From Sulfurimonas sp. (GTDB lineage: Bacteria > Campylobacterota > Campylobacteria > Campylobacterales > Sulfurimonadaceae): a stretch of DNA of 39,391 nt. The translations under genes and the position numbers were made by a program. The DNA lies in assembly GCA_027064045.1 (NCBI GenBank), contig JAMOQK010000048.1, positions 1 to 39,391 on the forward strand. Direction: 5' to 3'. Positions 1-7,909 of the stretch are shown here, in pieces (position 1 is the first letter of the stretch; every line of letters starts with the position of its first letter). Under the pieces are notes generated by a model. It ran no database searches. It was not told where the DNA came from and saw nothing but the letters and a program-made list of their open reading frames with translations.

Positions 1-86
1 AGAAAACAGTCCTATTGTGTCGTTAGATTTTCTTGAATTAACCAGTTAGTTCTTCAAAAATCTGCCTATCACTAGAACTGTTTTCT
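1..86. repeat. Nested imperfect dyad at the left edge
   Basis: The outer arms AGAAAACAGT (1-10) and ACTGTTTTCT (77-86) are perfect reverse complements. Inside them AGATTTT (27-33) faces AAAAATCT (56-63), and GAATTAAC faces GTTAGTTC around a two-base centre with one G-T wobble. The element lies just past the stop of the 39-aa ORF. No T-run follows, so a simple terminator is unlikely. It could be a recombination or attachment structure, or a structured transcript end. The window edge hides what lies further left. Confidence 0.4.
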
Positions 87-205
87 TATCGCTGATAATT
101 GGTGTTCTTTTTGGATAGGTACTTACAAGTCTTAAAAGACACATCCATTGTTTGAGGCTGTTGTTGTTTTGTTGATGAATCTATGTCAAGTTCTTTTGTT
201 TTCAT
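86..205 (-). CDS. Small hypothetical protein (39 aa)
   Basis: This ORF is not in the supplied track. It begins ATG at 205 behind AGGA with good spacing (AGGAAAAAAGATG) and reads MKTKELDIDSSTKQQQPQ to TAA at 86-88. The product is short, polar and glutamine-rich, with no recognisable domain. It follows the coiled-coil ORF on the same strand after a 39-base gap, so the two are probably co-transcribed. The good ribosome-binding site is the only positive evidence. It could be the 5' remnant of a longer gene, because the same frame reopens for about 15 codons after the stop. Confidence 0.4.
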   Translation of the reverse strand: MKTKELDIDSSTKQQQPQTMDVSFKTCKYLSKKNTNYQR

Positions 206-244
206 CTTTTTTCCTATCTGTTTTTAATCTATTGATTTTTATAT

Positions 245-688
245 CTACCCAAAGGTAGAAGACCTAGGTATATATATTCTTGATGATGTTTCTTTTGCTG
301 TATCTTCTATAATTTTATCTGCTGTTTTTTCAATCAAGGTTATTATTTTTTCAAAATATGCACCAATACCATTAAAATTCGCCACTAATTCTTTTGCCAA
401 TCCGTTCATATCCTCAATAGTAACGGTTGTTTCAACAATCGCCCTACAACCAATATCAAATAATTTTTCTTCTGTCAGATTTGTAGATACAAAGGTTTGT
501 AGTTGTGCTATTTGTTTTTTAGCTTGCTTTATCTCTTTATAAAGAACTTCTTCACCTTTTTTTATTGTTGTCAGTTGATTTTGTAACTCAATATTGTGTT
601 GTTCTAGGTTTCCCATTTCTAATTGTAAAAATGCGTTTTGATTTTGAATTGATTGTAACATTTCCATTATTTCATTTTCTTGAGTCAT
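245..688 (-). CDS. Hypothetical coiled-coil protein
   Basis: This 147-aa protein is not recognised. Residues about 1-70 are rich in Q, N, E and K with heptad-like hydrophobics (IMEMLQSIQNQNAFLQLEMGN) and look like a coiled coil. The second half is more mixed (FDIGCRAIVETTVTIEDMNG, then IITLIEKTADKIIED) and could be a helical bundle. No signal peptide or membrane segment is visible. The start ATG at 688 has AAGGAA a few bases upstream. It sits on the 3' side of tRNA-Ser, a position often occupied by integrated elements, so a plasmid- or phage-like accessory gene is plausible. No function is assigned. Confidence 0.65.
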   Translation of the reverse strand: MTQENEIMEMLQSIQNQNAFLQLEMGNLEQHNIELQNQLTTIKKGEEVLYKEIKQAKKQIAQLQTFVSTNLTEEKLFDIGCRAIVETTVTIEDMNGLAKELVANFNGIGAYFEKIITLIEKTADKIIEDTAKETSSRIYIPRSSTFG

Positions 689-812
689 TTTAAGTTCCTT
701 TTTTTGTAGGAAATAGTATCAAAAAAACACTTAAATATAAAATTTCATTTATTAATCAAGCTATACATTTAAAATATTTATGAGATGATGGGTTATTGTT
801 GAGATTTATAGG

Positions 813-902
813 TGGTGGACAAGGAGAGATTCGAACTCTCGGTAGGGTTACCCCTACGCATCCTTAGCAGGGATGTGGTTTCAGCCACTCACCCACTTGT
901 CC
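813..902 (-). tRNA. tRNA-Ser (GCU)
   Basis: On the minus strand the 5' half is GGACAAGTGGGTGAGTGGCT, the anticodon loop is CTGCTAA (anticodon GCT), and a long variable arm precedes the T arm GAGAGTTCGAATCTC. The acceptor GGACAAG pairs with CTTGTCC and an encoded ACCA follows. The length of 90 nt and the long variable arm fit the class II tRNA-Ser. The accessory-looking ORFs lie on its 3' side. Confidence 0.95.
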
Positions 903-916
903 ATTTAAAGACCGAG

Positions 917-922
917 ATTATA
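917..922 (-). promoter_or_regulatory. Probable -10 box for tRNA-Ser
   Basis: TATAAT on the minus strand ends 14 bases upstream of the mature tRNA 5' end, leaving a short leader. No convincing -35 is visible, as is common in Campylobacterota. Confidence 0.55.
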
Positions 923-991
923 ATGATATTTATATAATATATAGCTTAAATTGCTATTTTTAGGTTGAGTTTTAGCTGTTAAGGTGCAATC

Positions 992-1675
992 TTACAAAGC
1001 TTTTAATATTTTTTTAACAACTTCTGCTGGATTATCTGCTCTATAGATTGGGCGACCAACTACGATAAAATCAACTTTGGCATTTTGTGCAAATGCTATA
1101 TCTGCAACTCTTTTTTGGTCACCTGCATCTTCACCGAACGGTCTTATCCCAGGGGTGAGTGTCATAAAATCATCTGATGTTATCTTTTTTATAGATTCAC
1201 TTTCAAAAGCACTGCATACTACACCATCAAGTCCACTACTCATGGCATCTTTTGCAAATTGATCAGCTTTTTTTGATATAGGACTTTCATAAACATCAAC
1301 AAACTCATCTTCACTAAAAGATGTTAAAGCAGTAACAGCTAAAACTATGGGTCTATTGTCATACTTTTTCAATCTATTCATAACCTCTTTCATTGCTCTT
1401 TTTCCAGCACTTGCATGAACATTAAACATGTCCACGCCAAGTCCCATAATAGACTCTGCTGCATCTGCCATAGTATTTGGTATATCATAAAGTTTTAAAT
1501 CTAAAAATATTTTAAAATCAGGATTTATTTTTTTAATCGCTTTTAAAAACTCTTTACCATCTCTTATATAAGTACGAAGTCCAACTTTTAGCCAGACATC
1601 GTAATCTTTTATCTTGGTAACCAAATCTAAGTTTTCTTTTGCTGTAGGTAAATCAAGGGCTACACATAGTTGCAT
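992..1675 (-). CDS. pyrF: Orotidine 5'-phosphate decarboxylase
   Basis: PyrF decarboxylates OMP to UMP, the last step of de novo UMP synthesis, as a cytosolic TIM-barrel dimer. The 227-aa length is typical. The N-terminal strand is CVALDLPT. The catalytic region IFLDLKLYDIPNTM carries the conserved D-K-x-x-D charged network. TPGIRPFG and FIVVGRPIYRA are the phosphate-binding loops near the C-terminus. The start ATG at 1675 lies 3 bases after the acs stop with AAGGA just upstream, so it is translated as the second gene of an acs-pyrF unit. The pathway partners carB and pyrC lie elsewhere in this window on the other strand. Confidence 0.96.
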   Translation of the reverse strand: MQLCVALDLPTAKENLDLVTKIKDYDVWLKVGLRTYIRDGKEFLKAIKKINPDFKIFLDLKLYDIPNTMADAAESIMGLGVDMFNVHASAGKRAMKEVMNRLKKYDNRPIVLAVTALTSFSEDEFVDVYESPISKKADQFAKDAMSSGLDGVVCSAFESESIKKITSDDFMTLTPGIRPFGEDAGDQKRVADIAFAQNAKVDFIVVGRPIYRADNPAEVVKKILKAL

Positions 1676-1678
1676 TTT

Positions 1679-3634
1679 TTATTTCCTTACCATATTTTGA
1701 ATTTTTTTAACAATACTTGGGTCTTCAAGCGTTGATATATCTTGTGTAATCTCTTCATTTTTTGCTATTGCTCTTAAAATACGACGCATAATTTTACCTG
1801 AGCGAGTTTTTGGAAGTCCAGATACAAATACCATGTCATCACAAATAGCGATATTTCCTATCTCTTTTTTTATAACTTCATTTATCGCTTTAACCTCTTC
1901 AACTTCATCTGCCACACCATCATCAGATTTTAAGACGATATATGCAAAAATTCCTTCACCTTTTATGGCATGTGGCTTTGCGACAACTGCAACTTCTGCT
2001 ACATTTGGATGTTTTTTGATAGATGCTTCAACTTCGGCAGTTCCCATCCTGTGACCACTTACATTTATAACATCATCTGTACGACCTGTTATGGTTATGT
2101 AACCATCTTCATCATAAACGGCACCATCTCCTGTAAAATAAACTGCTTTGCCATCTTTTTTTACATCACCAAAGTAAGATTTTACAAATCTTTCTTCATC
2201 TCCCCAAACACCTCTTATCATAGATGGCCAAGGTTTTGTTACACACATGTAACCTTTCTCACCAACTTCAACTCTTTCTCCAGTTTGTGGGTCTAAAATT
2301 TCTCCCATAATTCCAGGTAAAGATAGAGTTGCACATGCTGGTTTAATAGGTGTAGCACCTGGAAGAGGTGATACAATATGTCCACCAGTTTCAGTTTGCC
2401 AGTAGGTGTCAACTATGGCACATTTAGAAGCTCCAACCTCTTCATAGTACCATTTCCACGCAGGTGGGTCTATCGGCTCACCAACTGTTCCTAGCACTTT
2501 AAGTGAACTTATATCATAATTTGCAGGTTCATGCTCACCCATTTTATGAAGTACACGAATAGCAGTTGGAGCAGTATAAAACTGATTAATTCTATGTTCT
2601 TCAACCATTTTCCAAGGTCTTCCAGCATCAGGGTAAGTTATAACTCCTTCAAACATCACAGTTGTAGCACCCATCGCCAAAGGTCCATAAACTATATATG
2701 TATGTCCTGTTATCCAGCCAACATCAGCAGTACACCAGTAGGTATCGTTTTCTTTCACATCAAAAACCCACTCCATCGTCATTTGCGCCCACAAAATATA
2801 TCCTGCTTGGTTATGTTGAACACCTTTTGGTTTACCTGTACTTCCTGAAGTGTAAAGTAAAAAGAGAGGGTCTTCTGCATCCATAACTTCTGCTTCACAT
2901 TTAGCAGATTTTTCTTTTATAAGTTCATTGTATGAGTAATCTCTTCCTGCTACCCACTCAACATCTTCATTATTTCTCTCAATCACTAAAACTTTTTCAA
3001 CAGGAGATTTTTCATCAATCGCAGCATCAACAACTGGTTTTAGCATATATGGTTTCTCTTTTCTAAAAGCTCCATCAGCAGTTATAACTATTTTTGCATC
3101 TGCATCTTCGATTCTGTCTTTTAAAGCTTCAGCAGAAAAACCACCAAAAACGATAGAATGTATAGCACCGATTCTCGCACATGCCAACATTGCATAAGCA
3201 GCTTCAGGAATCATCGGCATATAGATAACAACACGATCACCTTTTTTTACACCAAAATCCTCTTTTAAAAGGTTTGCAAATTTGTTTACATTATAATAAA
3301 GTTCAAGGTAGGTGATAACCTGTTTATCGCCTCTGTCACCCTCAAAGATAATTGCAGCTTTGTTTTTTCTTTTATCTAAATGTCTGTCGATACATTGAGC
3401 AGAAACATTTAGCTTTCCACCTTCAAACCATTTTACAAATGGAAAGTTTGATTCATCCATAACATTAGTAAACGGTTCAATCCAATCGATTTTCTCTTTA
3501 GCATAACCACCCCAAAAACCTTCATAGTCCTCAGTCGCAAAATCTTGTAAAGCTTGATACTCACACATATTTTTAATTCTTGCATTTTGTGCAAATTTTT
3601 TGTTTGGTTTAAAAACTTCTTTTGTATTTGACAT
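1679..3634 (-). CDS. acs: Acetyl-CoA synthetase (AMP-forming)
   Basis: This 651-aa adenylate-forming enzyme activates acetate to acetyl-AMP and then acetyl-CoA. Visible family motifs are the N-terminal ACS segment [15 protein letters not shown], the phosphate loop [11 protein letters not shown], the acetate-site region [10 protein letters not shown], the hinge [14 protein letters not shown], and the C-terminal [14 protein letters not shown], whose lysine is the one acetylated by Pat-type enzymes in characterised homologues. Length is full. The start ATG at 3634 follows GGAGT at a suitable distance. It is divergent from ppiB and upstream of pyrF on the same strand. One copy of the GGCATGTGG motif falls in the conserved PHAIKG segment. 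Confidence 0.97.
   Translation of the reverse strand: MSNTKEVFKPNKKFAQNARIKNMCEYQALQDFATEDYEGFWGGYAKEKIDWIEPFTNVMDESNFPFVKWFEGGKLNVSAQCIDRHLDKRKNKAAIIFEGDRGDKQVITYLELYYNVNKFANLLKEDFGVKKGDRVVIYMPMIPEAAYAMLACARIGAIHSIVFGGFSAEALKDRIEDADAKIVITADGAFRKEKPYMLKPVVDAAIDEKSPVEKVLVIERNNEDVEWVAGRDYSYNELIKEKSAKCEAEVMDAEDPLFLLYTSGSTGKPKGVQHNQAGYILWAQMTMEWVFDVKENDTYWCTADVGWITGHTYIVYGPLAMGATTVMFEGVITYPDAGRPWKMVEEHRINQFYTAPTAIRVLHKMGEHEPANYDISSLKVLGTVGEPIDPPAWKWYYEEVGASKCAIVDTYWQTETGGHIVSPLPGATPIKPACATLSLPGIMGEILDPQTGERVEVGEKGYMCVTKPWPSMIRGVWGDEERFVKSYFGDVKKDGKAVYFTGDGAVYDEDGYITITGRTDDVINVSGHRMGTAEVEASIKKHPNVAEVAVVAKPHAIKGEGIFAYIVLKSDDGVADEVEEVKAINEVIKKEIGNIAICDDMVFVSGLPKTRSGKIMRRILRAIAKNEEITQDISTLEDPSIVKKIQNMVRK
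1967..1975 (+). repeat. GGCATGTGG motif copy (in acs)
   Basis: Exact 9-mer preceded by T. On the coding strand it encodes PHA within PHAIKGE, a segment I recall as conserved in Acs proteins generally. This copy may therefore be explained by protein constraint. Confidence 0.6.
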
Positions 3635-3640
3635 AAAAAC

Positions 3641-3671
3641 ACTCCATAAATTTAATCTTATAAAAATTATA
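3641..3671 (-). promoter_or_regulatory. acs promoter -10 and ribosome-binding site
   Basis: TATAAT lies at 3666-3671 on the minus strand and GGAGT at 3641-3645, ahead of the acs ATG at 3634. The AT-rich acs-ppiB intergenic region of 96 bases has to hold both divergent promoters. Confidence 0.6.
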
Positions 3672-3697
3672 TCCTACAAATATTAATCATTCTTTAC

Positions 3698-3703
3698 TAT
3701 AAT
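3698..3703 (+). promoter_or_regulatory. ppiB promoter -10 box
   Basis: TTTACTATAAT, with TATAAT at 3698-3703, lies about 27 bases upstream of the ppiB ATG and is followed by an AAGG-like ribosome-binding site. The same 11-mer TTTACTATAAT precedes carB. Confidence 0.65.
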
Positions 3704-3730
3704 TTTACAATTTAAAAAAAAAGGTAAAAA

Positions 3731-4237
3731 ATGTTTGGAAAAACACAACTAAAAGAATACGATTTAAGTCAAGATGAGTTAAATAAACTCCAATGGGCAA
3801 AATTTTCTACTGCAAAAGGTGATATTTGGGTGAAATTGTATCCAGAAGAAACGCCAAATACAGTTGCAAACTTTGCACACTTAGCAAATACAGGTTTCTA
3901 CAATAACCTTAACTTTCACAGAGTAATTCCAGGTTTTATGGCTCAAGGTGGTTGTCCACATGGCACAGGAACAGGTGGACCTGACTGGGCGATAGCATGT
4001 GAAACTGATAAAAATACACATAAACATGTAAAAGGAACTTTATCTATGGCACATGCTGGACCAAATACAGGTGGAAGTCAATTTTTTATATGTTTTGTGC
4101 CGTGTCCTCATTTAGATGGTGTTCACACTGTTTTTGGTGGGATTGAAGAGGGTGATGAAAATAGTTTTGCAGTTCTTGATAGTATTGAGGGAAGTGATGC
4201 GATAAACTCTATTGAAGTTGTAGAGAAAAGAGCATAA
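3731..4237 (+). CDS. ppiB: Cyclophilin-type peptidyl-prolyl isomerase
   Basis: This 168-aa cyclophilin catalyses cis-trans isomerisation of X-Pro bonds. After a short family-variable N-terminus the cyclophilin core runs from about residue 22: [11 protein letters not shown], then [16 protein letters not shown] with the catalytic arginine, [21 protein letters not shown] and [12 protein letters not shown]. No signal peptide is present, so it acts in the cytosol. It is the first gene of a long plus-strand series and is followed after a small hairpin by queH. There are no signs of damage. Confidence 0.93.
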   Translation: MFGKTQLKEYDLSQDELNKLQWAKFSTAKGDIWVKLYPEETPNTVANFAHLANTGFYNNLNFHRVIPGFMAQGGCPHGTGTGGPDWAIACETDKNTHKHVKGTLSMAHAGPNTGGSQFFICFVPCPHLDGVHTVFGGIEEGDENSFAVLDSIEGSDAINSIEVVEKRA

Positions 4238-4241
4238 AGAG

Positions 4242-4259
4242 GTACGGTTAAAACCGTAC
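4242..4259 (+). promoter_or_regulatory. Intergenic hairpin between ppiB and queH
   Basis: GTACGG and CCGTAC flank TTAAAA, giving a perfect six-pair stem with a six-base loop 4 bases after the ppiB stop. An A-rich run and the queH ribosome-binding site follow rather than a T-run. It is more likely an mRNA stabiliser, processing site or attenuator than an intrinsic terminator on this strand. Confidence 0.45.
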
Positions 4260-4270
4260 TTCCAAAAAAA

Positions 4271-4283
4271 AGGAAAAAACATC
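4271..4283 (+). promoter_or_regulatory. queH ribosome-binding site and probable ATC start
   Basis: AGGA at 4271-4274 precedes ATC at 4281 by six bases. Between the last in-frame stop (TAG, 4221-4223) and the conserved LVHICC there is no ATG, GTG or TTG in any frame. The Shine-Dalgarno spacing therefore points to the non-canonical ATC as start. Confidence 0.5.
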
Positions 4284-5363
4284 TTAGTCCATATCTGTTG
4301 CAGTGTTGATTCACACTTTTTCCTACAAAAATTACAAAATGATTTTCCACATGAAAAACTTACAGGTTTTTTTTATGACCCTAACATCCATCCATATTCA
4401 GAATACCAATTAAGACTTTTAGATGTTCAAAGAAGTTGTAAAAAACTCGGCATTGAGCTTATAGAGGGTGAGTACGATTATGAAAACTGGTTAAAAGCAG
4501 TTCGTGGACTTGAAAAAGAGAGGGAAAAAGGTGCAAGATGTGAAGTCTGTTTTGATAAACGATTTTTAGTAACTGCAAACAAAGCCTTAGAACTTGGTGA
4601 GACAAGTTTTACAACCACACTTCTTGTCAGCCCCCTTAAATCACAAAAACAACTTAAAAAAAGTGGTGAAGTTTTTTATGAAAAACACGGAGTTGAGTTT
4701 ATCGCTGTTGATTATAGAGCAGGTGGTGGCACACAAGACCAAAGTCGTGTTACAAAAGAGGAGCAACTTTACAGGCAGGATTATTGTGGATGTATCTTTG
4801 GTTTGACTATGCAAAGAGATGAGCAAAACCGTTTGATGGATGAGATGTTTAGCCCTATTTCAAACCAAATTTTACCAGCTTCCATAGAAGAAAGATTAGA
4901 ACTTTACAGATACCGTATGGAACTTGAAGATAACAATATAAAATATAAAATTATAAAAGAGAAGTTTTTAAATTATAGGCAATTTTCTTTTAAACTTATC
5001 CAAAATAAAAAAGATATTATTCCAGCCTATGCACTCATCTACTCAACTTTGCCAAGAAAAAAAACACAGGGTCGCATAGAATTTAAAGATAAAAATATAC
5101 ACTATCTTAACCGTGATGAGGTAAGGTTTGTTACTTTAGAATATTTTAATCTTATATGTCAAACAAATTACAAAAATATAAAAGAGTTGATATTCAATCC
5201 ACCACTTATTCAAAAAGAGTTAAGTTTTAGGGAAGCTTTGGCATGTGGGAATTACAGTTTAACTCCCATAATTATAGTTGAACAAATCCCACATGCCAAG
5301 CTTAGTATAGAGCTTGATGCAAAAACATATGAAGATGTCAAAGAAAAACTAATCGTTTTATAA
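4281..5363 (+). CDS. queH: Epoxyqueuosine reductase QueH, non-canonical start
   Basis: QueH reduces epoxyqueuosine to queuosine in tRNA using iron-sulfur and metal centres. The track shows only the fragment from 4803. The reading frame is open from 4224 and the conserved protein begins near 4281 with ILVHICCSVDSHFFLQ, giving about 360 aa. Visible metal-ligand motifs are the N-terminal Cys-Cys pair, CEVCFDKR and QDYCGC. The C-terminal 160 residues after YCGC are an extra domain beyond the minimal QueH core. No ATG/GTG/TTG is available, so ATC is the likely start. A recent start-codon mutation or sequence error would also explain this. It carries two inverted copies of the GGCATGTGG motif near its end. 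Confidence 0.85.
   Translation: MLVHICCSVDSHFFLQKLQNDFPHEKLTGFFYDPNIHPYSEYQLRLLDVQRSCKKLGIELIEGEYDYENWLKAVRGLEKEREKGARCEVCFDKRFLVTANKALELGETSFTTTLLVSPLKSQKQLKKSGEVFYEKHGVEFIAVDYRAGGGTQDQSRVTKEEQLYRQDYCGCIFGLTMQRDEQNRLMDEMFSPISNQILPASIEERLELYRYRMELEDNNIKYKIIKEKFLNYRQFSFKLIQNKKDIIPAYALIYSTLPRKKTQGRIEFKDKNIHYLNRDEVRFVTLEYFNLICQTNYKNIKELIFNPPLIQKELSFREALACGNYSLTPIIIVEQIPHAKLSIELDAKTYEDVKEKLIVL
5238..5299 (+). repeat. Inverted pair of GGCATGTGG motifs (end of queH)
   Basis: The left arm TTGGCATGTGGGA (5238-5250) and right arm TCCCACATGCCAA (5287-5299) are perfect 13-base reverse complements separated by 36 bases. Both lie inside queH (LACGN and IPHAK) about 65-125 bases before its stop. The pair could form a hairpin in the mRNA. 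Confidence 0.9.
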
Positions 5364-5375
5364 TCTTTTTTTAGG

Positions 5376-5381
5376 TAAAAT
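5376..5381 (+). promoter_or_regulatory. Possible -10 box before fabZ
   Basis: TTTTTTTAGGTAAAATATCC lies in the 47-base gap before fabZ. TAAAAT after a T-run resembles the Campylobacterota -10 pattern. The evidence is weak. Confidence 0.3.
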
Positions 5382-5410
5382 ATCCAAAATTATTTACAAG
5401 GCTTTTTATT

Positions 5411-5857
5411 ATGACTATGGATGTTATGGAAATTCAAGAGATTATCCCTCATCGTTACCCTTTTTTACTAGTTGACAGGATTACTGAAGTTATCAAAAAC
5501 GAAGGTCTTACAGGCTATAAAAATGTAAGTATCAGTGAAAATGTATTTCAAGGTCATTTCCCAGGTCACCCAATCTACCCAGGCGTTATGATTTTAGAAG
5601 GTATGGCTCAAGCTGGTGGTATTTTAGCATTTCAGAGTATGGATATGACTAAAGCCGAAGCTGCAAATAAAGTTGTTTATTTTATGAGTATCGACAAAGC
5701 AAAATTTCGCGCTCCTGTTAAACCAGGTGATAGACTTGAATATCATATATCAGTTATCAAACACAAAGGTGCTATCTGGGTTTTAAAAGGTGAAGCGTTT
5801 GTTGATGACAAGATGGTGTCAGAAGCTGAATTAAAAGCTATGATTGTTGATAAATAA
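5411..5857 (+). CDS. fabZ: (3R)-hydroxyacyl-ACP dehydratase
   Basis: FabZ dehydrates beta-hydroxyacyl-ACP in the fatty-acid elongation cycle. The 148-aa hotdog-fold protein contains [14 protein letters not shown] and the active-site block [22 protein letters not shown] with the catalytic His and Glu. The ATG at 5411 gives [18 protein letters not shown], the normal family N-terminus. It is directly followed by lpxA after 9 bases. The fabZ-lpxA order is widely conserved and balances fatty-acid flow between phospholipid and lipid A. Confidence 0.96.
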   Translation: MTMDVMEIQEIIPHRYPFLLVDRITEVIKNEGLTGYKNVSISENVFQGHFPGHPIYPGVMILEGMAQAGGILAFQSMDMTKAEAANKVVYFMSIDKAKFRAPVKPGDRLEYHISVIKHKGAIWVLKGEAFVDDKMVSEAELKAMIVDK

Positions 5858-5866
5858 GGGTAAGTT

Positions 5867-6655
5867 TTGAGTAGTAAAATCTCCCCACTCGCTATCATTG
5901 AAGATGGTGCTAAAATCGGAAAAGATGTAGAGATAGGGTCATATTGCCTTATCTCTTCACAAACAACTATTGGTGATGGCACTGTTATAGACCAAAATTC
6001 ATCTATATATGGAAAAACGACTATTGGTAAAAATAACCATATATTCTCACATGCCGTAATAGGTTCTATCCCCCAAGATTTAAAGTTTGCAGGTGAAGAT
6101 GTTGAACTTATTATAGGTGATGATAACAAGATAAGAGAATTTACACTTTTTAATCCTGGAACAAAAGGTGGTGGTGGAAAAACTATTATCGGAAGTCATA
6201 ATCTTTTTATGGGTTATGTTCACATTGGACATGATGTTATTATTGGTAATCATTGTATCTTGGCAAATGCAGCAACTTTAGCTGGGCATGTGGAAATGGG
6301 TGATTATGCCGTTATTGGTGGGATGACACCTATCCATCAGTTTGTTCACATTGGGGACTATGCAATGGTTGCTGGAGCTTCAGCCTTGGCACAAGATGTT
6401 CCACCATTTTGTATGGCAGAAGGAAATCGTGCAACACTGAGAGGTTTAAACCTAACAGGACTTAGAAGAAATCTCAAAAGAGATGAAATAGATGAATTGA
6501 AATTAGCTTATAAAGAGTTGTTTGAAGCTGGTAAGCCACTTAAAGATGTAGCAAGTGAACTTATAGAAAATACACAAAATTATCATGTGCATAATCTTTG
6601 TAATTTTATTTTAAAAACAAAACGGGGAATTCCCTATGAGAGGAAAAATATATGA
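5867..6655 (+). CDS. lpxA: UDP-N-acetylglucosamine acyltransferase
   Basis: LpxA transfers a 3-hydroxyacyl chain from ACP to UDP-GlcNAc, the first step of lipid A synthesis. The 262-aa protein shows the left-handed beta-helix hexapeptide pattern ([19 protein letters not shown]) over residues about 8-190. The catalytic histidine region is [24 protein letters not shown]. The helical C-terminus begins [18 protein letters not shown]. The start is TTG at 5867, close behind fabZ. Its stop overlaps the clpX start (ATGA). One exact motif copy lies at LAGHVEMG and a one-mismatch copy at 6047. Confidence 0.96.
   Translation: MSSKISPLAIIEDGAKIGKDVEIGSYCLISSQTTIGDGTVIDQNSSIYGKTTIGKNNHIFSHAVIGSIPQDLKFAGEDVELIIGDDNKIREFTLFNPGTKGGGGKTIIGSHNLFMGYVHIGHDVIIGNHCILANAATLAGHVEMGDYAVIGGMTPIHQFVHIGDYAMVAGASALAQDVPPFCMAEGNRATLRGLNLTGLRRNLKRDEIDELKLAYKELFEAGKPLKDVASELIENTQNYHVHNLCNFILKTKRGIPYERKNI
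6285..6293 (+). repeat. GGCATGTGG motif copy (in lpxA)
   Basis: Exact 9-mer, but preceded by G rather than the usual T. It encodes GHV in LAGHVEMGD, a conserved LpxA segment, so it may be protein-constrained. Confidence 0.55.
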
Positions 6656-7899
6656 TTCAAAAACGATGTAGTTTTTGCGATGCAATTGAGAGTGAAAAAA
6701 ATCCACTTATAGCTGGTAATGGAGTTTATATTTGTAAAAACTGTGTTGTTTCAGCTTATAAAATAATGTTTGGTGATGAAAAAGATTTGGCCAGTGATGA
6801 AGATAAAGAACTTGTAGATACTGTTGAAATGTTAATGACTCCTAAAGAGTTGAATGGTTTTTTAGGTGATTATATTATTGGTCAAGAGAGAGCTAGAAAA
6901 CTTTTAAGTGTTGCTGTTTATAACCATTATAAAAGGATATTTAAAACCAATAATCCAACTGACGATGATGATACGGAGATAGCAAAATCAAACATCCTTC
7001 TTATTGGACCAACGGGAAGTGGTAAAACTCTTATGGCTCAAACCATTGCTAGAGTTTTAAATGTACCTATTGCTATTGCTGATGCTACAAGTCTTACTGA
7101 AGCTGGATATGTTGGTGAAGATGTTGAAAATATTTTAACAAAACTTCTTCAAGCTGCTGATGGGGATATTAAAAAAGCTGAGCAAGGCATAGTTTTTATA
7201 GATGAAGTTGACAAAGTTTCACGAATGAGTGAAAATCGTTCTATAACTCGTGATGTATCTGGTGAAGGTGTTCAACAAGCATTGCTTAAAATCATAGAGG
7301 GTGCTACTGTAAATATCCCACCAAAAGGTGGAAGAAAACATCCAAATCAAGAGTTTACCTCTATTGATACTACTGGAATTTTATTTATCTGTGGTGGTGC
7401 ATTTGATGGACTTGAAGAGATATTAAAAAGAAAACAGGGTGAAAATATTTTAGGTTTTGGTCATGAGAAAAAAACTAAAGATGAGAAAAAACCATCGTTT
7501 GATATGGTTGAGCCTGATGATTTAGTAAATTATGGACTTATTCCTGAACTTATTGGAAGACTTCCTATTATAGCTTCACTCAATGAGATTAGTGAAGAAG
7601 ATATGGTTAGAATATTAACAGAACCTAAAAATTCTCTTATTAAACAATATAAAAAATTGTTTTCAATAGATGAAGTTGAACTTAGTTTTGAAGATGATGC
7701 GCTTCTTGCAATCGCAAAAAAGGCAATAAAAAGAAAAACAGGTGCGAGGGGGCTTCGTGCGATATTGGAAGAAAATATGATAGATATTATGTATGAACTT
7801 CCAGAGTATGCTGGGTATGAACTCTTAATAACAAAAGAGGTTATAGAGGATGGGGCTGAACCAGTTTACATCAAAAAATCAACTAAAAAAATAGCATAA
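6652..7899 (+). CDS. clpX: ClpXP protease ATPase subunit ClpX
   Basis: ClpX is the hexameric AAA+ unfoldase that feeds substrates to ClpP. The 415-aa protein starts with a zinc-binding domain (Cys 6, 9, 28 and 31). The ATPase core has Walker A GPTGSGKT, the pore loop GYVGED, Walker B VFIDEVDK, and [16 protein letters not shown]. The C-terminal domain has [13 protein letters not shown]. The IGF-type ClpP-contact loop appears as ILGFGHEKK. The ATG overlaps the lpxA stop by 4 bases. It lies between lipid A and cell-shape genes; ClpP is not in the window. Confidence 0.97.
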   Translation: MIQKRCSFCDAIESEKNPLIAGNGVYICKNCVVSAYKIMFGDEKDLASDEDKELVDTVEMLMTPKELNGFLGDYIIGQERARKLLSVAVYNHYKRIFKTNNPTDDDDTEIAKSNILLIGPTGSGKTLMAQTIARVLNVPIAIADATSLTEAGYVGEDVENILTKLLQAADGDIKKAEQGIVFIDEVDKVSRMSENRSITRDVSGEGVQQALLKIIEGATVNIPPKGGRKHPNQEFTSIDTTGILFICGGAFDGLEEILKRKQGENILGFGHEKKTKDEKKPSFDMVEPDDLVNYGLIPELIGRLPIIASLNEISEEDMVRILTEPKNSLIKQYKKLFSIDEVELSFEDDALLAIAKKAIKRKTGARGLRAILEENMIDIMYELPEYAGYELLITKEVIEDGAEPVYIKKSTKKIA

Positions 7900-7909
7900 G
7901 GCAATATAA

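Noticed and set aside
23-29. attC-like core GTTAGAT
   Set aside because: Only one core-like heptamer is visible and the partner core is missing in the window. Such heptamers are common in AT-rich DNA. It is kept only as a remark in the dyad finding.
1833-2886. Plus-strand ORFs opposite acs
   Set aside because: Acs is intact on the minus strand. These ORFs are low-complexity antisense shadows.
4594-4806. Plus-strand ORF of 70 aa and the minus-strand ORF 4641-4826
   Set aside because: Both are shadows inside the true queH reading frame, which is open across this region with conserved cysteine motifs.
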